Shown: positions 25,148 to 37,885 of the stretch, one piece after another
Numbering within the stretch: the stretch's first letter is position 1
Layout of the letters: each line of letters begins with the position of its first letter
Origin: Neocallimastix lanati (nom. inval.)
Lineage: Eukaryota > Neocallimastigomycota > Neocallimastigomycetes > Neocallimastigales > Neocallimastigaceae
DNA: 55,000 bases
Direction: 5' to 3'
NCBI GenBank assembly: GCA_016946835.1
Contig: JACVTC010000089.1
Coordinates: 325,001 to 380,000, forward strand
Translations under genes and position numbers: made by a program
The notes under the pieces: model-generated
What the model saw: the letters and a program-made list of their open reading frames with translations, nothing else
What the model was told of the DNA's origin: nothing
Database searches by the model: none

Positions 25148-28100
25148 TATTTGTGTTAGGTTTTAAAATATATTATTTGATAATATTTATTTTTATTCAT
25201 TAATAATATTTAATATTATTAATAAATTGTATTGTTAATTAAAATTATTTATATATTTATTATTATTTATTATTTATTTATTTATTTATTTATATATTAT
25301 TTATTTATAAACTTACTTATTTATAAACTTATTTATTTATTAATCATAGTTAATATTTATTTAGATTTATATATAATTTATAAATACATCCATAAATCTT
25401 AAAAAAACTTTATAATATATAAAAATATATTATTTGTTCCTATTTTATAAATTTATTGATGGTTCAATTTGTTCTATGAAATAATTATTTATTAGATTTT
25501 AAATAGATTTATGATTCATTATTATATATATTACTAATTATATTTTCAATATATTACTAATAATATTGATATTTATATTTAAATTAATTTAAAAATTTTA
25601 ATATTATCAATTGATTGTATTTATTAATAATAAATATTATTTTAGTATTATGAATATAAATAATAATAATAGTTTAATTTCAATTTTAATAACTAACGAT
25701 TTACCCTTTTTCTCCTACGTAATGTAAATGTAAATGTAATTATGATATAACTGATATGATGATTTGTACATACAACACTCAATTAATACATTTTCATTTA
25801 ATGTTTATTTTTAGTTATTATTTTTTTTTAAACTTTTTTAATTAAATTAAATTTAAATTAATTATAGAAAATTTAATGGTTTATTCTATTTATTCTATTG
25901 TGTTTACTTGATTATGTATAATGTCAATTATAGATATACACAATTTAGTTAAAGCCATAAATTAAATACAACTAATGTAGAAAATTCAGGTCAGTGCAAT
26001 TTTTTAATGTTAAAATGATTTAGTAATTGTGTATATATTTGGTTTATTTATTTATTACTAATAATATATATTAACTATAAAAATATACAACTTTTTATAT
26101 AATTAAAAAGCATTAATAAGAAGTAATTATAAATAATATATATAATACTTATTGTTATATATTAATTCATTATATTTAAAATCTATTCATATTTAAAATA
26201 TTTTTTTTATTTTATATATTTTTTTTTATTTATTAAAATTTATTAATAGTATTAAATAATAATTATACCAAAATTGTTAAGAGCTTATCACTAAATAATA
26301 TATATATAACATGAAAAAAAATATAAAATTTCATAATTCTAAAAAAACTTATTATTAAGCAATATATACAATATTTTTCAATAATACATTAATATTTATA
26401 AATTATAAAATTTTTTTTAATTTATTTACTCCTTTTTATGTACATATTATAATATAAATTTTTTTTTATTCAATGAAATGATTATCAAGATTTTAATTAT
26501 TAAAAAAATTAAAAGTAATTTATAAGTAACAAAATAAAACAAAATATATTAATAGAATATATAAAATAAAGGAGTGCATAATATTTTTCATAATATGAAT
26601 ATTAATAAATCATAGATAACTTTTATTATTAATTTATGTAACATAAATAAAAAAATATTTATCATTAAATTATGATATTATTTGTAATAGAAAAATAAAA
26701 ATATGAATAATAAAATAATGCAATAATTCAGATTATTATAATTATTAATTATTATAAAGTATATTATTTATATATAGTTAGACAATATTTTTGATAATAA
26801 TAATAAATAATAATAATAAATATGTATAGTGATAATTTAAAATAGATTTATGAATATTATATTTTATTTTATATTTAAATATTTATGGTATATTTTTTAT
26901 TTATCCAATTTATAAAGTAATCATTATAAAACCATGAAAAAAAAAATGAAAATACTCCATAAAATAATAATTATAATCACATTGTTATATATCAATGTTC
27001 AAAAGCAAATATAATTTTTTTTTATAATAAAATAAATAAATTAATATATAAAAAATATATATATAAACTTATAATAATAGTATTATTTATTTATTTTATT
27101 TAATAAATTAATTATTAGTAATGTGAATATTAAAAATAATTTATTCTATATATTTATCTCAACAATAATGGTTTTAGAAAATATTAATAAGAACCCCTAC
27201 TAATAAAATAAAGTCTCGCCATGTATAAAACTCTAATTTATAGTTTAATATATTTTTATACCATAATATATAAAATAGTTATAATTTTTACTTTTAACAA
27301 ATAATCAATTATATAAAATATTTATATTATTATTCATATAATAAACAAATAAAAAAGTATTGATTTATATATCTTATAATAAAAGTACCGAAATTTTTTA
27401 TTGAAATTGTGGCAAGTCCTTGGGGAATTTATAGTATCTTAATATTAATTATTGATGAAATTATAAATAAATACAAATTACAAAAAAAAAAAAAAATATC
27501 TTATTAAATAAAACTTAATAACTGTTATATTATTATTAAAATTAATTATATAATAATTATTAATAATAATAGTAATAATGTAATAATTATTGCTATTTTA
27601 AATATAAATATAAATGTAATGCTTTAACATGATGAAATTAAATAAAAAAATAAAAATGACTTTTTTTTTAATCCCATTTCTCAACGGACGATATAAAATT
27701 TAAAAGTTTTTTATTATACAGATTTGTTATAAACTACTACATGAGTTGAGGAAGAAAACACGCTTCCAGTTAATATAATCTCTGATATCTATAATTTTAT
27801 ATTTTTATTAAATTCTTATTTCTTACATTTTCTGGTTTTCCACAATTAAATATTTTTAAATATTAAAAATATATAAATATATTAAAAATATCTTTTCTCT
27901 TTCTAATAAACTTTAGAGTTTTCTAAATAATAATATAACCATTGTAGCTTTCTCAATGGTATCTTTCATGTTATTAAAATAAATAAAAACTTTTTAAATA
28001 TTTATAATTATAACTTTTATTATTATTATTTATTTTATTTTTATAATAATTTTTGTCTTAAATATATTTTATATAATTATTTATTTGTATATATATATAT

Positions 28101-28320
28101 ATTTTATATTAATATATATATATTAATTTTGGATATAAAATTTTTAAATAAATAAATTAATAAATAAAAATAAATAATTAAATAATTAAATAATTAAATA
28201 ATTTAAAAAAATAAAAATAAAAATAAAAATAAAAAAAATAAAATAAAATAAAATAAAAGGGTACAAAAATGAAATGATATAAATTTTATCTTATTTTATT
28301 TTTTTTATATTATCTTAATT
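24419..28320. other. Gene-poor AT-rich stretch
   Basis: About 3.9 kb without a recognisable gene on either strand. Apart from homopolymers (for example the T-run near 25119-25142) and short AT repeats, a few less AT-rich patches occur near 27185-27230, 27405-27430 and 27670-27780. None reads as protein or folds by eye into a known RNA. The last part is the 3' flank of SAS10. Confidence 0.65.
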
Positions 28321-28596
28321 CTAATTAGTAAAACGAACACTTCTAGATAGTTTAGTTTTAATACCGGTAGTTTCACCAGCATATGGTCCAACTTCACCCT
28401 TATTTACAGCAACACGACGGAAACTCTTCAATTTAATCATAGCCTTTTCATAATTCTTACGATGTTTGACACGAGGGTTCTTCTTCTCACGCTTACGATG
28501 TGGGGTCAAACCACGGTTCTTTTCTATTGTCTTGTTAATATGTCTCTTTTCACCTGGTGCAAGATCATTTTCATCAATCATACTATCATAAAAAAG

Positions 28597-28628
<32 letters not shown>

Positions 28629-30075
28629 TATTATAAATTAATGAATATTTATTTATTAATGAATAAATAAATAGATAAATAAATAGATAAATAAATAAAT
28701 GGATAAATAAATAAATATATAATACGTATGGATTGATAATATAATTAAATATTTTATCATAACTTACCTTTCTTCTAATAATTCTTGTTTAATCTTTTTG
28801 AAGTTTTCTTCTTTAACCCTCTTCTTTTCCTTAGTGGCATTATTAACATCTTCATAATATTGAAGATCTTCATCATTAAAGTCATCAACATAATCATTAT
28901 CAAATTCATTTTCTCCTCTTGGACGCTTATTTGATCTTAAATTACTATTTAAATCTAAACCATCGTTGAGATCCAAATCATCGGTATCATCAAATATATC
29001 AGCATCTGCACTTTCTCTTGATTTTTTAACTTCTTCAGATATTTCTTTTTTATCTTTTCTCTTATATGGAACATCCAAATCACCTGTTAATTTTTTACCT
29101 GATAATTTACTTAATGACTATTTATTTATATTTTAAAATATTTATATATATATATATATAAATCAATAATAATATGAATGAAATAGTAGAAATAATTGAA
29201 GTAATTAAAATAATTATAATAATAAATATATATATATATAATTAGTATTTAATCTTATTTTTATATTTTAATTAACATTATTAAAAATAAATAAATATAT
29301 ATATTTATTTAAAAAAAATATTAACCTTATTAATATTAGATGCATAGAATCTTAAACTATTCTTCTTCTTATCACCGTCATCTAATTCATCATCTTCTTC
29401 ATTAATTTTAGCTTCATTAAAATCTTCAGATTTCTTTTCTTTTTTACTTTTCTTTGATTTCTTAGTTTTATTATTTTCATATTTTAATGATATAAATCTT
29501 TCTTCATAATCACTATCACTATATTCTTGAACTTCTTCTGAAATTTGAACATGTTTTTCATTCTTTTTCTTTTTCTTCTTATTTTCTTCAGATGATATTT
29601 GAGTTTCTTCATTATCAATGATATTATTCATATCCTCTTTGTTTTCATTCTCATAATCCTTATCGTCGTCTTCATCATCATTACTAAATTCCTCATGAAC
29701 TTCAGCTAATAATTTATTATGAATATCTTGACTATCATCTTCTGGTCTACCTTCTTTAACTTGTCTATTTAATTCATCAATCATTGTAGCAATAATGGTT
29801 TTTTCTTTTGATTTATTATTCTTTTTTCTTTTCTTTTTCTTTTCCTCCTCTTTTCCTTCAACTTCTTTTTCAATTTTATCTAAAATTAATTTAATATCCA
29901 CTAAGGTACTAATAACGGGATGTTCCTTAATTTTATTTACCGAAATAGATGACCTTAAAACCAAATAAAATGAAATATTGGTTAAATAAGTTACAATAAG
30001 TTCTTTTTATTATTATTATTGTTGTTGTTAAAGTTGTTCAAATTTAAAATAAATTGATAAAAGTTATTCATTTTG

Positions 30076-30112
<37 letters not shown>

Positions 30113-31332
30113 TATATTTATATATTAAAAATTTTAAATTAATATTATTTTTAAATAACTTTTATTTATAGAATTATTTATATTAATATAGTAAATCAGT
30201 TCTTACGATATTTAAATTTTAAATATTTAATTGCTTTTTTTTCTAATGAATTTCTTATTTCATCTTTTTCAATCATTTTTAAAATTGGTATTATTTTTTC
30301 TTTTAATTCATTCAATTTTTCTTTATAATCCTCTATTAATTCTAACATTTCTGGTGTTTGATTAAAAATAATAGATAACTGCTCATCTTTTGACATTTTT
30401 GAAATATTTTCTTTTAAATTTTTATTTACTAATTCTTCCTGTTCCTCCTCTTCATTTTCCTCTTCTTTTTCTATATCACCATCCTATATTTTTATATAAA
30501 TCATTTATTTAATTATTATCGGATCTCATAAAAATATATAAATTTAATTGAACACAAAATAAACTTTACAATTCCAGTTTTTCCTGATAGTTTGGCAGCA
30601 AAGCTATCATCAATGAAATCTTCTTCATTTAATTGTTCAATTCTTTCTTTTTGTAAACGAAGTGCTTCATATTCTTCTTCCTTTGCAATTTCATCATCAG
30701 CATCAGCATCATCAGCATTATAATATATATCTCTCCTTTTACCCCAAGCTTTTTCATCAATTTCTTTTATTTATAAATTATTTTTTAAAATTTTAATATA
30801 AGTTTAAAATATATTTTATTAAAATTTATTAAAATTATATTTAAATTATTTAAATTTATTGACCCATTATATTTTATTATTATTATAAATATTAATCAAT
30901 TAGTATTTATTTTTAATTTATTATTACCTTTATACTTTTCTTTTTCTATAATATCTTCATTATTTTCAACCTTATAAATACCTAAATCAACTTCCTCCTC
31001 GTCATCTTCGTCACTTGAAACACCATCTAATCCAAAAACTTCTTCATTTCCCTCTTCTAATTTCATTTAAATTTGAAATTAATTTATTAATTTCTAATAT
31101 ATGTATATATATATTTAATATCATTTTGGAAATTATTCAAATACCTTCTTCACTATCTTCTTCTTTATTATCTTCATCATCCAAATCAATAATTTCACGT
31201 TGTTTGTGAACTATTGTAAAAATACAGATATAAAATTTATTTTACATATAATTATTTTTTATATAATTCAATTACATAAGTAAGTAATTATTTGTGTAAT
31301 TATTGTTACTTTGTAATAATAATTTCAATAAT

Positions 31333-31372
<40 letters not shown>

Positions 31373-31656
31373 TGAATTTAGAATTTCAAAATTTTAAAAA
31401 TTATACATAAAATTTATATATTAATTTTGTGTATATAAATTTTTAATTCTAATTGATATTATTTAATAAAGATGAATAGAAAAATTTCTTTATAATATTT
31501 TATATATTATTATTATAAATATGAATACTAATGTACATTATATTTATTAATTTACTATATGTTTCTTTAATTTCAATAAACTTTATATTCAAAAAATCAC
31601 TATTAAAAAGTTCTTTTTTATTTTTTATTATTTATTGTTATTATTACTATTATTAC

Positions 31657-31710
<54 letters not shown>

Positions 31711-31894
31711 CTTAATTATTATACATATATATTTAATTATTAATTTTAAATTTTAATTTACATTCATCTTCAGAATCTAATTCAACATCATCTGCTATTT
31801 CCCAACGATTTACAGAAGCACCAGTTTTATAGTCCTCCTCATCTGAAAATTCACTTTGTTTAACTACCTTTCTATTTCCCTTTTTTCTTGCCAT
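28321..31894 (-). CDS. SAS10: Sas10/Utp3, small-subunit processome protein, eight exons
   Basis: Nucleolar protein of the U3 snoRNP/SSU processome needed for 18S rRNA processing. Exons, in transcription order: 31762-31894, 31145-31210, 30928-31056, 30570-30763, 30207-30483, 29326-30002, 28768-29117, 28321-28582. All joins keep frame and give 695 residues. Exons 2-4 hold the acidic N-terminal region (EEVFGLDGVSSDEDDEEEV; WGKRRDIYYNADDAD). The Utp3 domain spans about 190-290 (TPEMLELIEDYKEKLNELKE; KYQ completed across the exon 5/6 junction; RSSISVNKIKEHPVIS). The conserved Sas10 C-terminal domain fills the last exon (NRGLTPHRKREKKNPRVKH; KSFRR; YAGETTGIKT). Highly charged low-complexity segments lie between. 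All introns begin GT and end AG; the first contains an (ATT)n array. Length is in the usual range for the family. Confidence 0.93.
31636..31710. repeat. (ATT)n microsatellite inside SAS10 intron 1
   Basis: Trinucleotide run within the longest SAS10 intron (31211-31761). On the transcribed (minus) strand it is AAT. It probably accounts for part of that intron's length. Confidence 0.85.
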
Positions 31895-31990
31895 ATTGAT
31901 AATAATTTTAAATAATTTGAACTTATAAATAATACTTTTCAATGAAAATTAACATATAATTATTTTATTTAAAACTATCAATTTTTAAAA

Positions 31991-32038
<48 letters not shown>

Positions 32039-32439
32039 TCCAATATATGATTGGATAATATAGAATATGTTAAAAAAAAAGATTTATAATAAATAATAAA
32101 AAAAATAGGAATAATTAAATTTTAAATAAAATAATTTTATAAAAAATTAAAATATATTAAATATTTTGAATTTACTTTTATTTTATTTTTAATGAATATT
32201 ACATTTTAATTGTTATTTTTTAATAATTTGAATCTTAATATACTTTTTTTTTTTTTTGGTTGTAAATAAATTTATTTTCATAATTTTTAATTATTTTTAA
32301 TATATATTTTTAAATTAAAATAATAATTATTTATAATTTTAATTTATTTTTACTAAATTGTATAAAAACTATTCTAAACTTTGTTATACTTATACATTAT
32401 TAATTATTACTTCTTTCCTAAATTAATTTAATTAATAAT
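31895..32439. other. Intergenic between SAS10 start and trpC 3' end
   Basis: Contains an uninterrupted A-run at 31994-32032, 100 bp upstream of the SAS10 start codon (a T-run on that gene's strand), and the 3' flank of the fused tryptophan gene. No other feature is seen. Confidence 0.7.
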
Positions 32440-34812
32440 TTAAACAGATTTAGCATCTTTAATAAATTGCTTAACTTTTTCAATATCCTTTACACCTTTT
32501 GACTTTTCAACACCACTAGAAACATCAACAGCCCATGGATGCATAATTTCTATAGCCTTTTTAACATTAGAAGAATCTAAACCACCAGCAACCATAAACG
32601 GAACAGTTTTATTAACTTCCTTAGCAATTTCCCAATCAAAGGTAACACCATTACCACCTGGAATATCACTTCTATCAACCTTAGTATCAAGAATAAACAT
32701 AGAATTTAATCCATTACCTTTTCTAATATTTTCAATAACATCATTTTCAGTATCTTCTGGACCAATACTTAATGCTTTAAGAACTGGAACTGGAATCATA
32801 CGAGCTAATTCTAATGGTTCTTGACCATGTAATTGTACAATATCTAAGCCGACTTCATTAACAATTTTATTTATATATTCAAAAGTTTCATTAACAAATA
32901 AGCCAACAACAAGTGGTTTACGTTTTTCCAATGTCAAACCTATAATCTTAGAAGTAGTATTAAACCAAGATGACAAACTAGCATCACCAGGATATGGCAT
33001 TTGACATTGAATAGTTAATGATGATTCACCGTATTTTTCTTTTCTATATTCATTAAGGGCATTAACTATTTCTTTAGCTTTTTCAGGAGTAATATTTCTT
33101 GGAGATTTCTTAAAGAATACAAGCCCAATGAAATCAGCACCTGCCTCTGCTATCGCAATTGCATCTTCGACATTTGTAATACCACAGATTTTAACTAATG
33201 TATTATTACATTTAAGCGTCTTTGAAATTGCAGATGTTTCTTCAATAATTTCATCAACAGTTTTCATGTTCTTACTAGATGGAACTCTTCCTAGTAACTC
33301 CTTGATAAAGTGGTCAGTATTATCTGCACGCATTAATGCTTCACCTACTAAAATTGCTCTAGCACCAGCATTAACATATTTATCAACATCTTCTCTTGAA
33401 TTAATTCCACTTAAAGCAGCTAAAATAATGTCATCATTAACCATATTTGCGAGATTAGTTGTTGTATTTGGATCAACATTGAACGTATGAAGATTTCTAT
33501 TATTAACACCAATAACCTTAGCGCCAAGCTTAATTGCTCTTTCCATTTCTGATGCTTTATTAACTTCTACTAATGGTTCCATTGAAAGAGTACGTGCAAG
33601 AGCAATGTATTCCTTCAATTGTTCATCAGTTAAAATTGCGACAATTAATAATACAGTATCAGCTCCATTTAATCTCGCTTCCAATATTTGATATTTATCA
33701 ACAACAAAATCTTTTCTTAAAATAGCTGGTCTATCTGGCAATTTATCCAAAACTTGTCGAACATCACGTAAATCATTTAAATTACCCTTAAACCATGTTG
33801 GTTCTGTAAGAACGGAAATAACGGAAGCACCTCCCTTGGCATATACTAATGCTTGTGCTGCTGAATGTGCTGTAATATCAATGTTACCTTTACTTGGTGA
33901 AGCTCTCTTAACTTCAGCCATTAATGCAACATCATCATTTGGATTTGTACCTCTTCTTAATTTTTCAGCAAAATTTATTGTTGGTGGTGCAAGACCTAAT
34001 GCAATACATTTTTCAAGATGATATAGAGATCTACCTGGAATAGCCTTGGCTTTAGCAACATCAATACGTCTTTGTTCAGCAATTTTATCTAAAATTGACT
34101 TTGGCTTTTCTTCAGTCTTTTTACCAGAAGTAGATGGCAATGAAATTTGATAACTTGTATTTGATCTCAAACTTCTTGGAATATGTTCGCTTATAGGATT
34201 AATTAAATCTTCTCTAATCTTTAAGGTATCCCATGTACCACCTTCCCATTTTAAGAAATTAGCTAATAATGTTTTACCATATTCACTAGCAATACTTTCT
34301 GGATGAAATTGAACACCTTCAATAACATATTTTCTATGACGAATACCCATAACTTTACGACTATCAGTCCAACTTGTAATTTCCAAACAATCTGGTAATG
34401 TATCTGGATCTCCAGATAAAGAATGATAACGAGTAACTTCTACGCCTTGGGGAATGCCAGAAAATACACCTTTACCATCATGTGTTAATGGGGAAGTTTT
34501 ACCATGAACAATTTCACCAGTATAGGTAACTGTACCCCCATAAAGTGAATACATACATTGTTCACCTAAACAAACACCAAAAATTGGAACCTTACCTTCA
34601 AAATACTTAATGACTTCCTTTGAAATACCAGAAGAATTATCTGGATGGCCTGGACCTGGTGAAATAACTACATTTCTTGGATTAAGTCTTATACATTCCT
34701 CTAGTGTAATCTTGTCATTTCTATATACGTCTACTTTGGCACCCAATTCGCATAAATATTGATATATATTATAAGTAAAACTATCGTAATTATCAATTAA
34801 TAATGTTGTCAT
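32440..34812 (-). CDS. trpC: Trifunctional tryptophan enzyme TrpG-TrpC-TrpF
   Basis: A 790-residue single-exon fungal-type fusion. Residues 1-195 are the glutamine amidotransferase of anthranilate synthase (oxyanion region SPGPGHP 51-57; nucleophile C81 in GVCLGEQC; H170 and E172 in QFHPES). It supplies ammonia to component I. Residues about 238-510 are indole-3-glycerol-phosphate synthase (EVKRASPSKG 300-309; LRKDFVVD 365-372; GVNNRNL 435-441). Residues about 538-790 are phosphoribosylanthranilate isomerase (VKICGIT 540-546 with C543; VQLHGQE; LDTKV..SDIPGGNG). All three catalytic domains look intact. The product is cytosolic. The ATG lies 26 bp after the stop of the anthranilate synthase component I gene on the same strand, leaving almost no room for a separate promoter and polyadenylation site. 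Confidence 0.97.
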   Translation of the reverse strand: MTTLLIDNYDSFTYNIYQYLCELGAKVDVYRNDKITLEECIRLNPRNVVISPGPGHPDNSSGISKEVIKYFEGKVPIFGVCLGEQCMYSLYGGTVTYTGEIVHGKTSPLTHDGKGVFSGIPQGVEVTRYHSLSGDPDTLPDCLEITSWTDSRKVMGIRHRKYVIEGVQFHPESIASEYGKTLLANFLKWEGGTWDTLKIREDLINPISEHIPRSLRSNTSYQISLPSTSGKKTEEKPKSILDKIAEQRRIDVAKAKAIPGRSLYHLEKCIALGLAPPTINFAEKLRRGTNPNDDVALMAEVKRASPSKGNIDITAHSAAQALVYAKGGASVISVLTEPTWFKGNLNDLRDVRQVLDKLPDRPAILRKDFVVDKYQILEARLNGADTVLLIVAILTDEQLKEYIALARTLSMEPLVEVNKASEMERAIKLGAKVIGVNNRNLHTFNVDPNTTTNLANMVNDDIILAALSGINSREDVDKYVNAGARAILVGEALMRADNTDHFIKELLGRVPSSKNMKTVDEIIEETSAISKTLKCNNTLVKICGITNVEDAIAIAEAGADFIGLVFFKKSPRNITPEKAKEIVNALNEYRKEKYGESSLTIQCQMPYPGDASLSSWFNTTSKIIGLTLEKRKPLVVGLFVNETFEYINKIVNEVGLDIVQLHGQEPLELARMIPVPVLKALSIGPEDTENDVIENIRKGNGLNSMFILDTKVDRSDIPGGNGVTFDWEIAKEVNKTVPFMVAGGLDSSNVKKAIEIMHPWAVDVSSGVEKSKGVKDIEKVKQFIKDAKSV

Positions 34813-34838
34813 TTTTGTCTTTATTTTTAATTAATTAT

Positions 34839-36668
34839 TTATATCTTTTCGGATTGTTGTTGATTATAATAAAATTTTTCAGCGTTTTCAAGAGCAGTTA
34901 CATTTGCCATTAATTTGTTTAAAGTTTCTTGGTATTCCTTTTCTGGAACAGAATCATAAACGATACCTGCACCAGCTTGAAGGTAGACAGTTTCGTCCTT
35001 AAATACCATAGTACGAATTGCAATACAAGTGTCAAGAGCACCTGAGTAATCAAAGTGACCAACAGCACCACCATAAACACCACGTTTTTCATTTTCAAGT
35101 TCATAAATTAACTCCATGGCTTTAATTTTTGGTGCGCCGGATAATGTTCCAGCTGGGAAAATAGAACGGAAAGCATCATAGCTAGTTTTTTCATCTCTTA
35201 ATTTACCAATAACATTACTAACAATATGCATTACATGACTATACTTTTCAATATGCATTAATGAAGTAACAGCTACAGTACTTGGTTGACAAATACGATT
35301 AATATCATTTCTTCCAAGATCAACAAGCATAACATGTTCAGCACATTCCTTTACATCGGATAAAAGATCAATAGCTAAAGCTTCATCTTCTTCTGGAGTT
35401 TTACCACGAGGTCTAGTACCAGCAATTGGATGATTATGTACATATTTATCAACATCAACTTTAACTAACATTTCTGGAGAAGCACCAACAATTTGGAATT
35501 CCTTTAAATCAATATAGAACATATATGGTGATGGATTAATACTACGTAAATGACGGTAAGCATTAAATGGATGTAATGTAGTCTTTTTACTAATACGTTG
35601 AGAAGGAACAGCTTGAATAATATCACCTTCAATAATATGACGCTTAAGTTCAGTTACAAATCTTTCATAACCTTCTTTTCCAGTATTTGATTCTGGTTTT
35701 TGGTTTAAGATAATTGGCTTTTGAACTGGAATTGGAACATCTGGCTTCTTAAGAATTTCAATAACTTTAGTAATTTCAACAACAACATCATCATATATTT
35801 TTTTAAGTTCTTCATTTGAAAGGTCCTTATCTTCGGTTTTAACATGAGATACAACCTTTACAACATGCTTCAAATGATCAAATACAATTAAAGTATTACA
35901 TAAAAGCATAATCATATCTGGAACACCAATATTATCCTTTAATTCACGAGCAGTTCTTGTTTCGAAATATTGAACACAATCATATGAAATGTATCCGATT
36001 GCACCTCCTTTAATTTTTTTTTTTTGAAAAAATAAAAGATTATTTAAAAGTGCTATTAGGACCTTATAACACAATCTGAAAAAAAAAAAAAAAAAAAAAG
36101 CTATTATTTATTTATCAGTAAATTTTACCTGTGAATTGTGGAAGATCTTGTAATGAAACATATTTAATATTATCCATTTCCTTTTGAATATGAACAAGTG
36201 GATCACCTTTTAATTCCTCGTTTTGACCTGATCTAATAATTTTGTATGGATCTAATAATTGAAATATCCATTATTTTCAATAATTAATATAGAATAATGA
36301 TAATTATAACAATAAATATATTCATATTGCAAATAATTTTTTAAATATTTACCAGCTCCAATAAATGAATAACGACTAATCTGTTCACCACCTTCAATAG
36401 ATTCTAACATGAATGAATAATCTTTACCATGAGAAATCTTAAGATAAGCTGAGACTGGTGTTAACATATCAGCTGACATTTCTTGGTATACAGGGTAGGT
36501 ATTACCCTTTTTACTGTTTACCATTTCAACAATTTCATCAAATGAAGGTTTAATATTGAATTGCTAGATATTATTAGTATTTTTAATAATAATTTTAATA
36601 ATTTTTGTATTATAAAAATTACAATAATTATAATAACGACTTAATTTATAATTTAAATTTACATTCAT
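34839..36668 (-). CDS. TRP2: Anthranilate synthase component I, four exons
   Basis: Converts chorismate to anthranilate with ammonia from the TrpG domain encoded next door. Exons: 36663-36668 (ATG AAT only), 36353-36563, 36129-36251, 34839-36007, giving 502 residues, the usual length for fungal TRP2. The tryptophan feedback site motif MLES is at 54-57 in FMLESIEGGEQISRYSFIGA. GGAIGYISYDC begins at 114. The chorismate-binding domain includes GDIIQAVPSQRIS, PSPYMFYIDL, HPIAGTRPRGKTPEEDE, HVMLVDLGRND, FPAGTLSGAPKIKAME and AGAGIVYDS. Intron 1 has a near-ideal branch site TACTAAT 18 bp before its AG. The second junction completes D73 and the third completes G114. The 6-base first coding exon is inferred from frame and splice signals; the alternative is a start at Met16 in exon 2. 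Confidence 0.95.
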
Positions 36669-36693
36669 TATTCTTATATTTATATTCGTTTAT

Positions 36694-37885
36694 TTAGGCG
36701 GCTAATGTAATCAATGGTAAATTATTTAAAGAAGAATTAATTTTAACGTTTCTTAAAGAATCGAGAATACTACTTTCATCATTCTATCAAACAAATATAA
36801 TATTATTGATTTAGTTTTTTATTTTTCATTTCTTTAATACTTTATTTTTATAAATTTATTAACTATTTTGATTTATATTTACCCATGAAAGAGAAAATTT
36901 TGCCCATGTAGGCATAAATGAATGTTTTGAAGCAGTTTTTTGAACTGAGTAATTTGACTTAAGAGCATAAGCAATATCATTTCTACTTATATTTTCAGCA
37001 GAATTCTTTTTAATTGAAGAAATACGACGACGTCTATCACGACAAATATCAACTAATGGAAGGGAGTTTCTTAACTTTGGAATTCCATTAAACTTCTTTT
37101 CACTAAATATAAATATATAAATATATTTCATTTTTTTTTTAATAATTTTAACTAAAATATATATTTATTATAACTAAAATTAATTTTACTTACGATTTAT
37201 TGTATTTTGCCTTAATAGTATCTACAATTTCAAAAATTGTATTATCTTTTGCCATTTTTGGAATTGGTGGAATAACAATTTCAACCTTTGAAATATTCTA
37301 ATTATATAACAATATATTAATTAATAATAGTTTACAAAAAAAAATATTCCCTTAATAAACATATATATTTATTCCTTTCATTACATTTTTAATTGGAGTT
37401 TCAACTAAATTTTCAGTTTGTTCAATTGATGTATTTTCTGTAGTTTGTTCAATTGACTTTTCTAAAACAGACTTATTTTTACGTGAACGCTTTTGAGCAC
37501 GGTGACGAATACGTCTTATACGATGGTTTCTCTTTTTGCCAGAATGGAGGTCCTCAACACGCTATAAAAAAATTAAAATTATAAAATTAAAAAAAATTAA
37601 TTTAAAAACATTTTATATATCTTTATTTATTTATTCCATTTAATTTTTATATTAAATTTTATTTTTTCTTTATTCCGTTCATTTATAAAGTAAATGAATA
37701 GTATTTCAATTTAACTATTTAATATTTATAACATTGAAAAATTATATTTCTTTTAAAAAAAAAAAAAAAAAAAAAGGATAATACACTATTCACTTTTATT
37801 AAAAAATATTTATAATTTTAATAATAATAATAATAATAATAACCTTAGTGAAGGACACTACTACATTCAAATCATTTTCATTCAT
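36694..37885 (-). CDS. Unknown basic protein upstream of TRP2, five exons
   Basis: Not recognised. Exons by splice signals and continuous frame: 37844-37885, 37385-37561, 37194-37297, 36883-37102, 36694-36783, giving 210 residues. Exon 2 is very basic (KKRNHRIRRIRHRAQKRSR), followed by a Glu/Thr-rich imperfect repeat (SIEQTTENTSIEQTENL). Exon 4 has DICRDRRRRISSIKKN. The end is LPLITLAA. This suggests a nuclear or nucleolar, RNA- or DNA-binding protein, but no domain is identified. The stop TAA (36694-36696) is 25 bp before the TRP2 start codon on the same strand. The first exon is the weakest part: its donor is GTTATT, and a short upstream ATG (ATG GAC CAT GAA TGA) overlaps the proposed start. 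Confidence 0.72.

Noticed and set aside
27655-27790. Possible non-coding RNA gene in the less AT-rich patch
   Set aside because: No conserved motif or foldable structure was recognisable by eye, so it is left as intergenic.
33128-34021. Plus-strand open frames inside the tryptophan fusion gene
   Set aside because: They are antisense shadows of a clearly conserved minus-strand enzyme.
36009-36128. Use of the T-rich CAG acceptor near 36077 for TRP2 intron 2
   Set aside because: Joining there puts the downstream sequence out of frame and reaches a stop within a few codons; the AAAG acceptor at 36008 restores the conserved GGAIGYISYDC.
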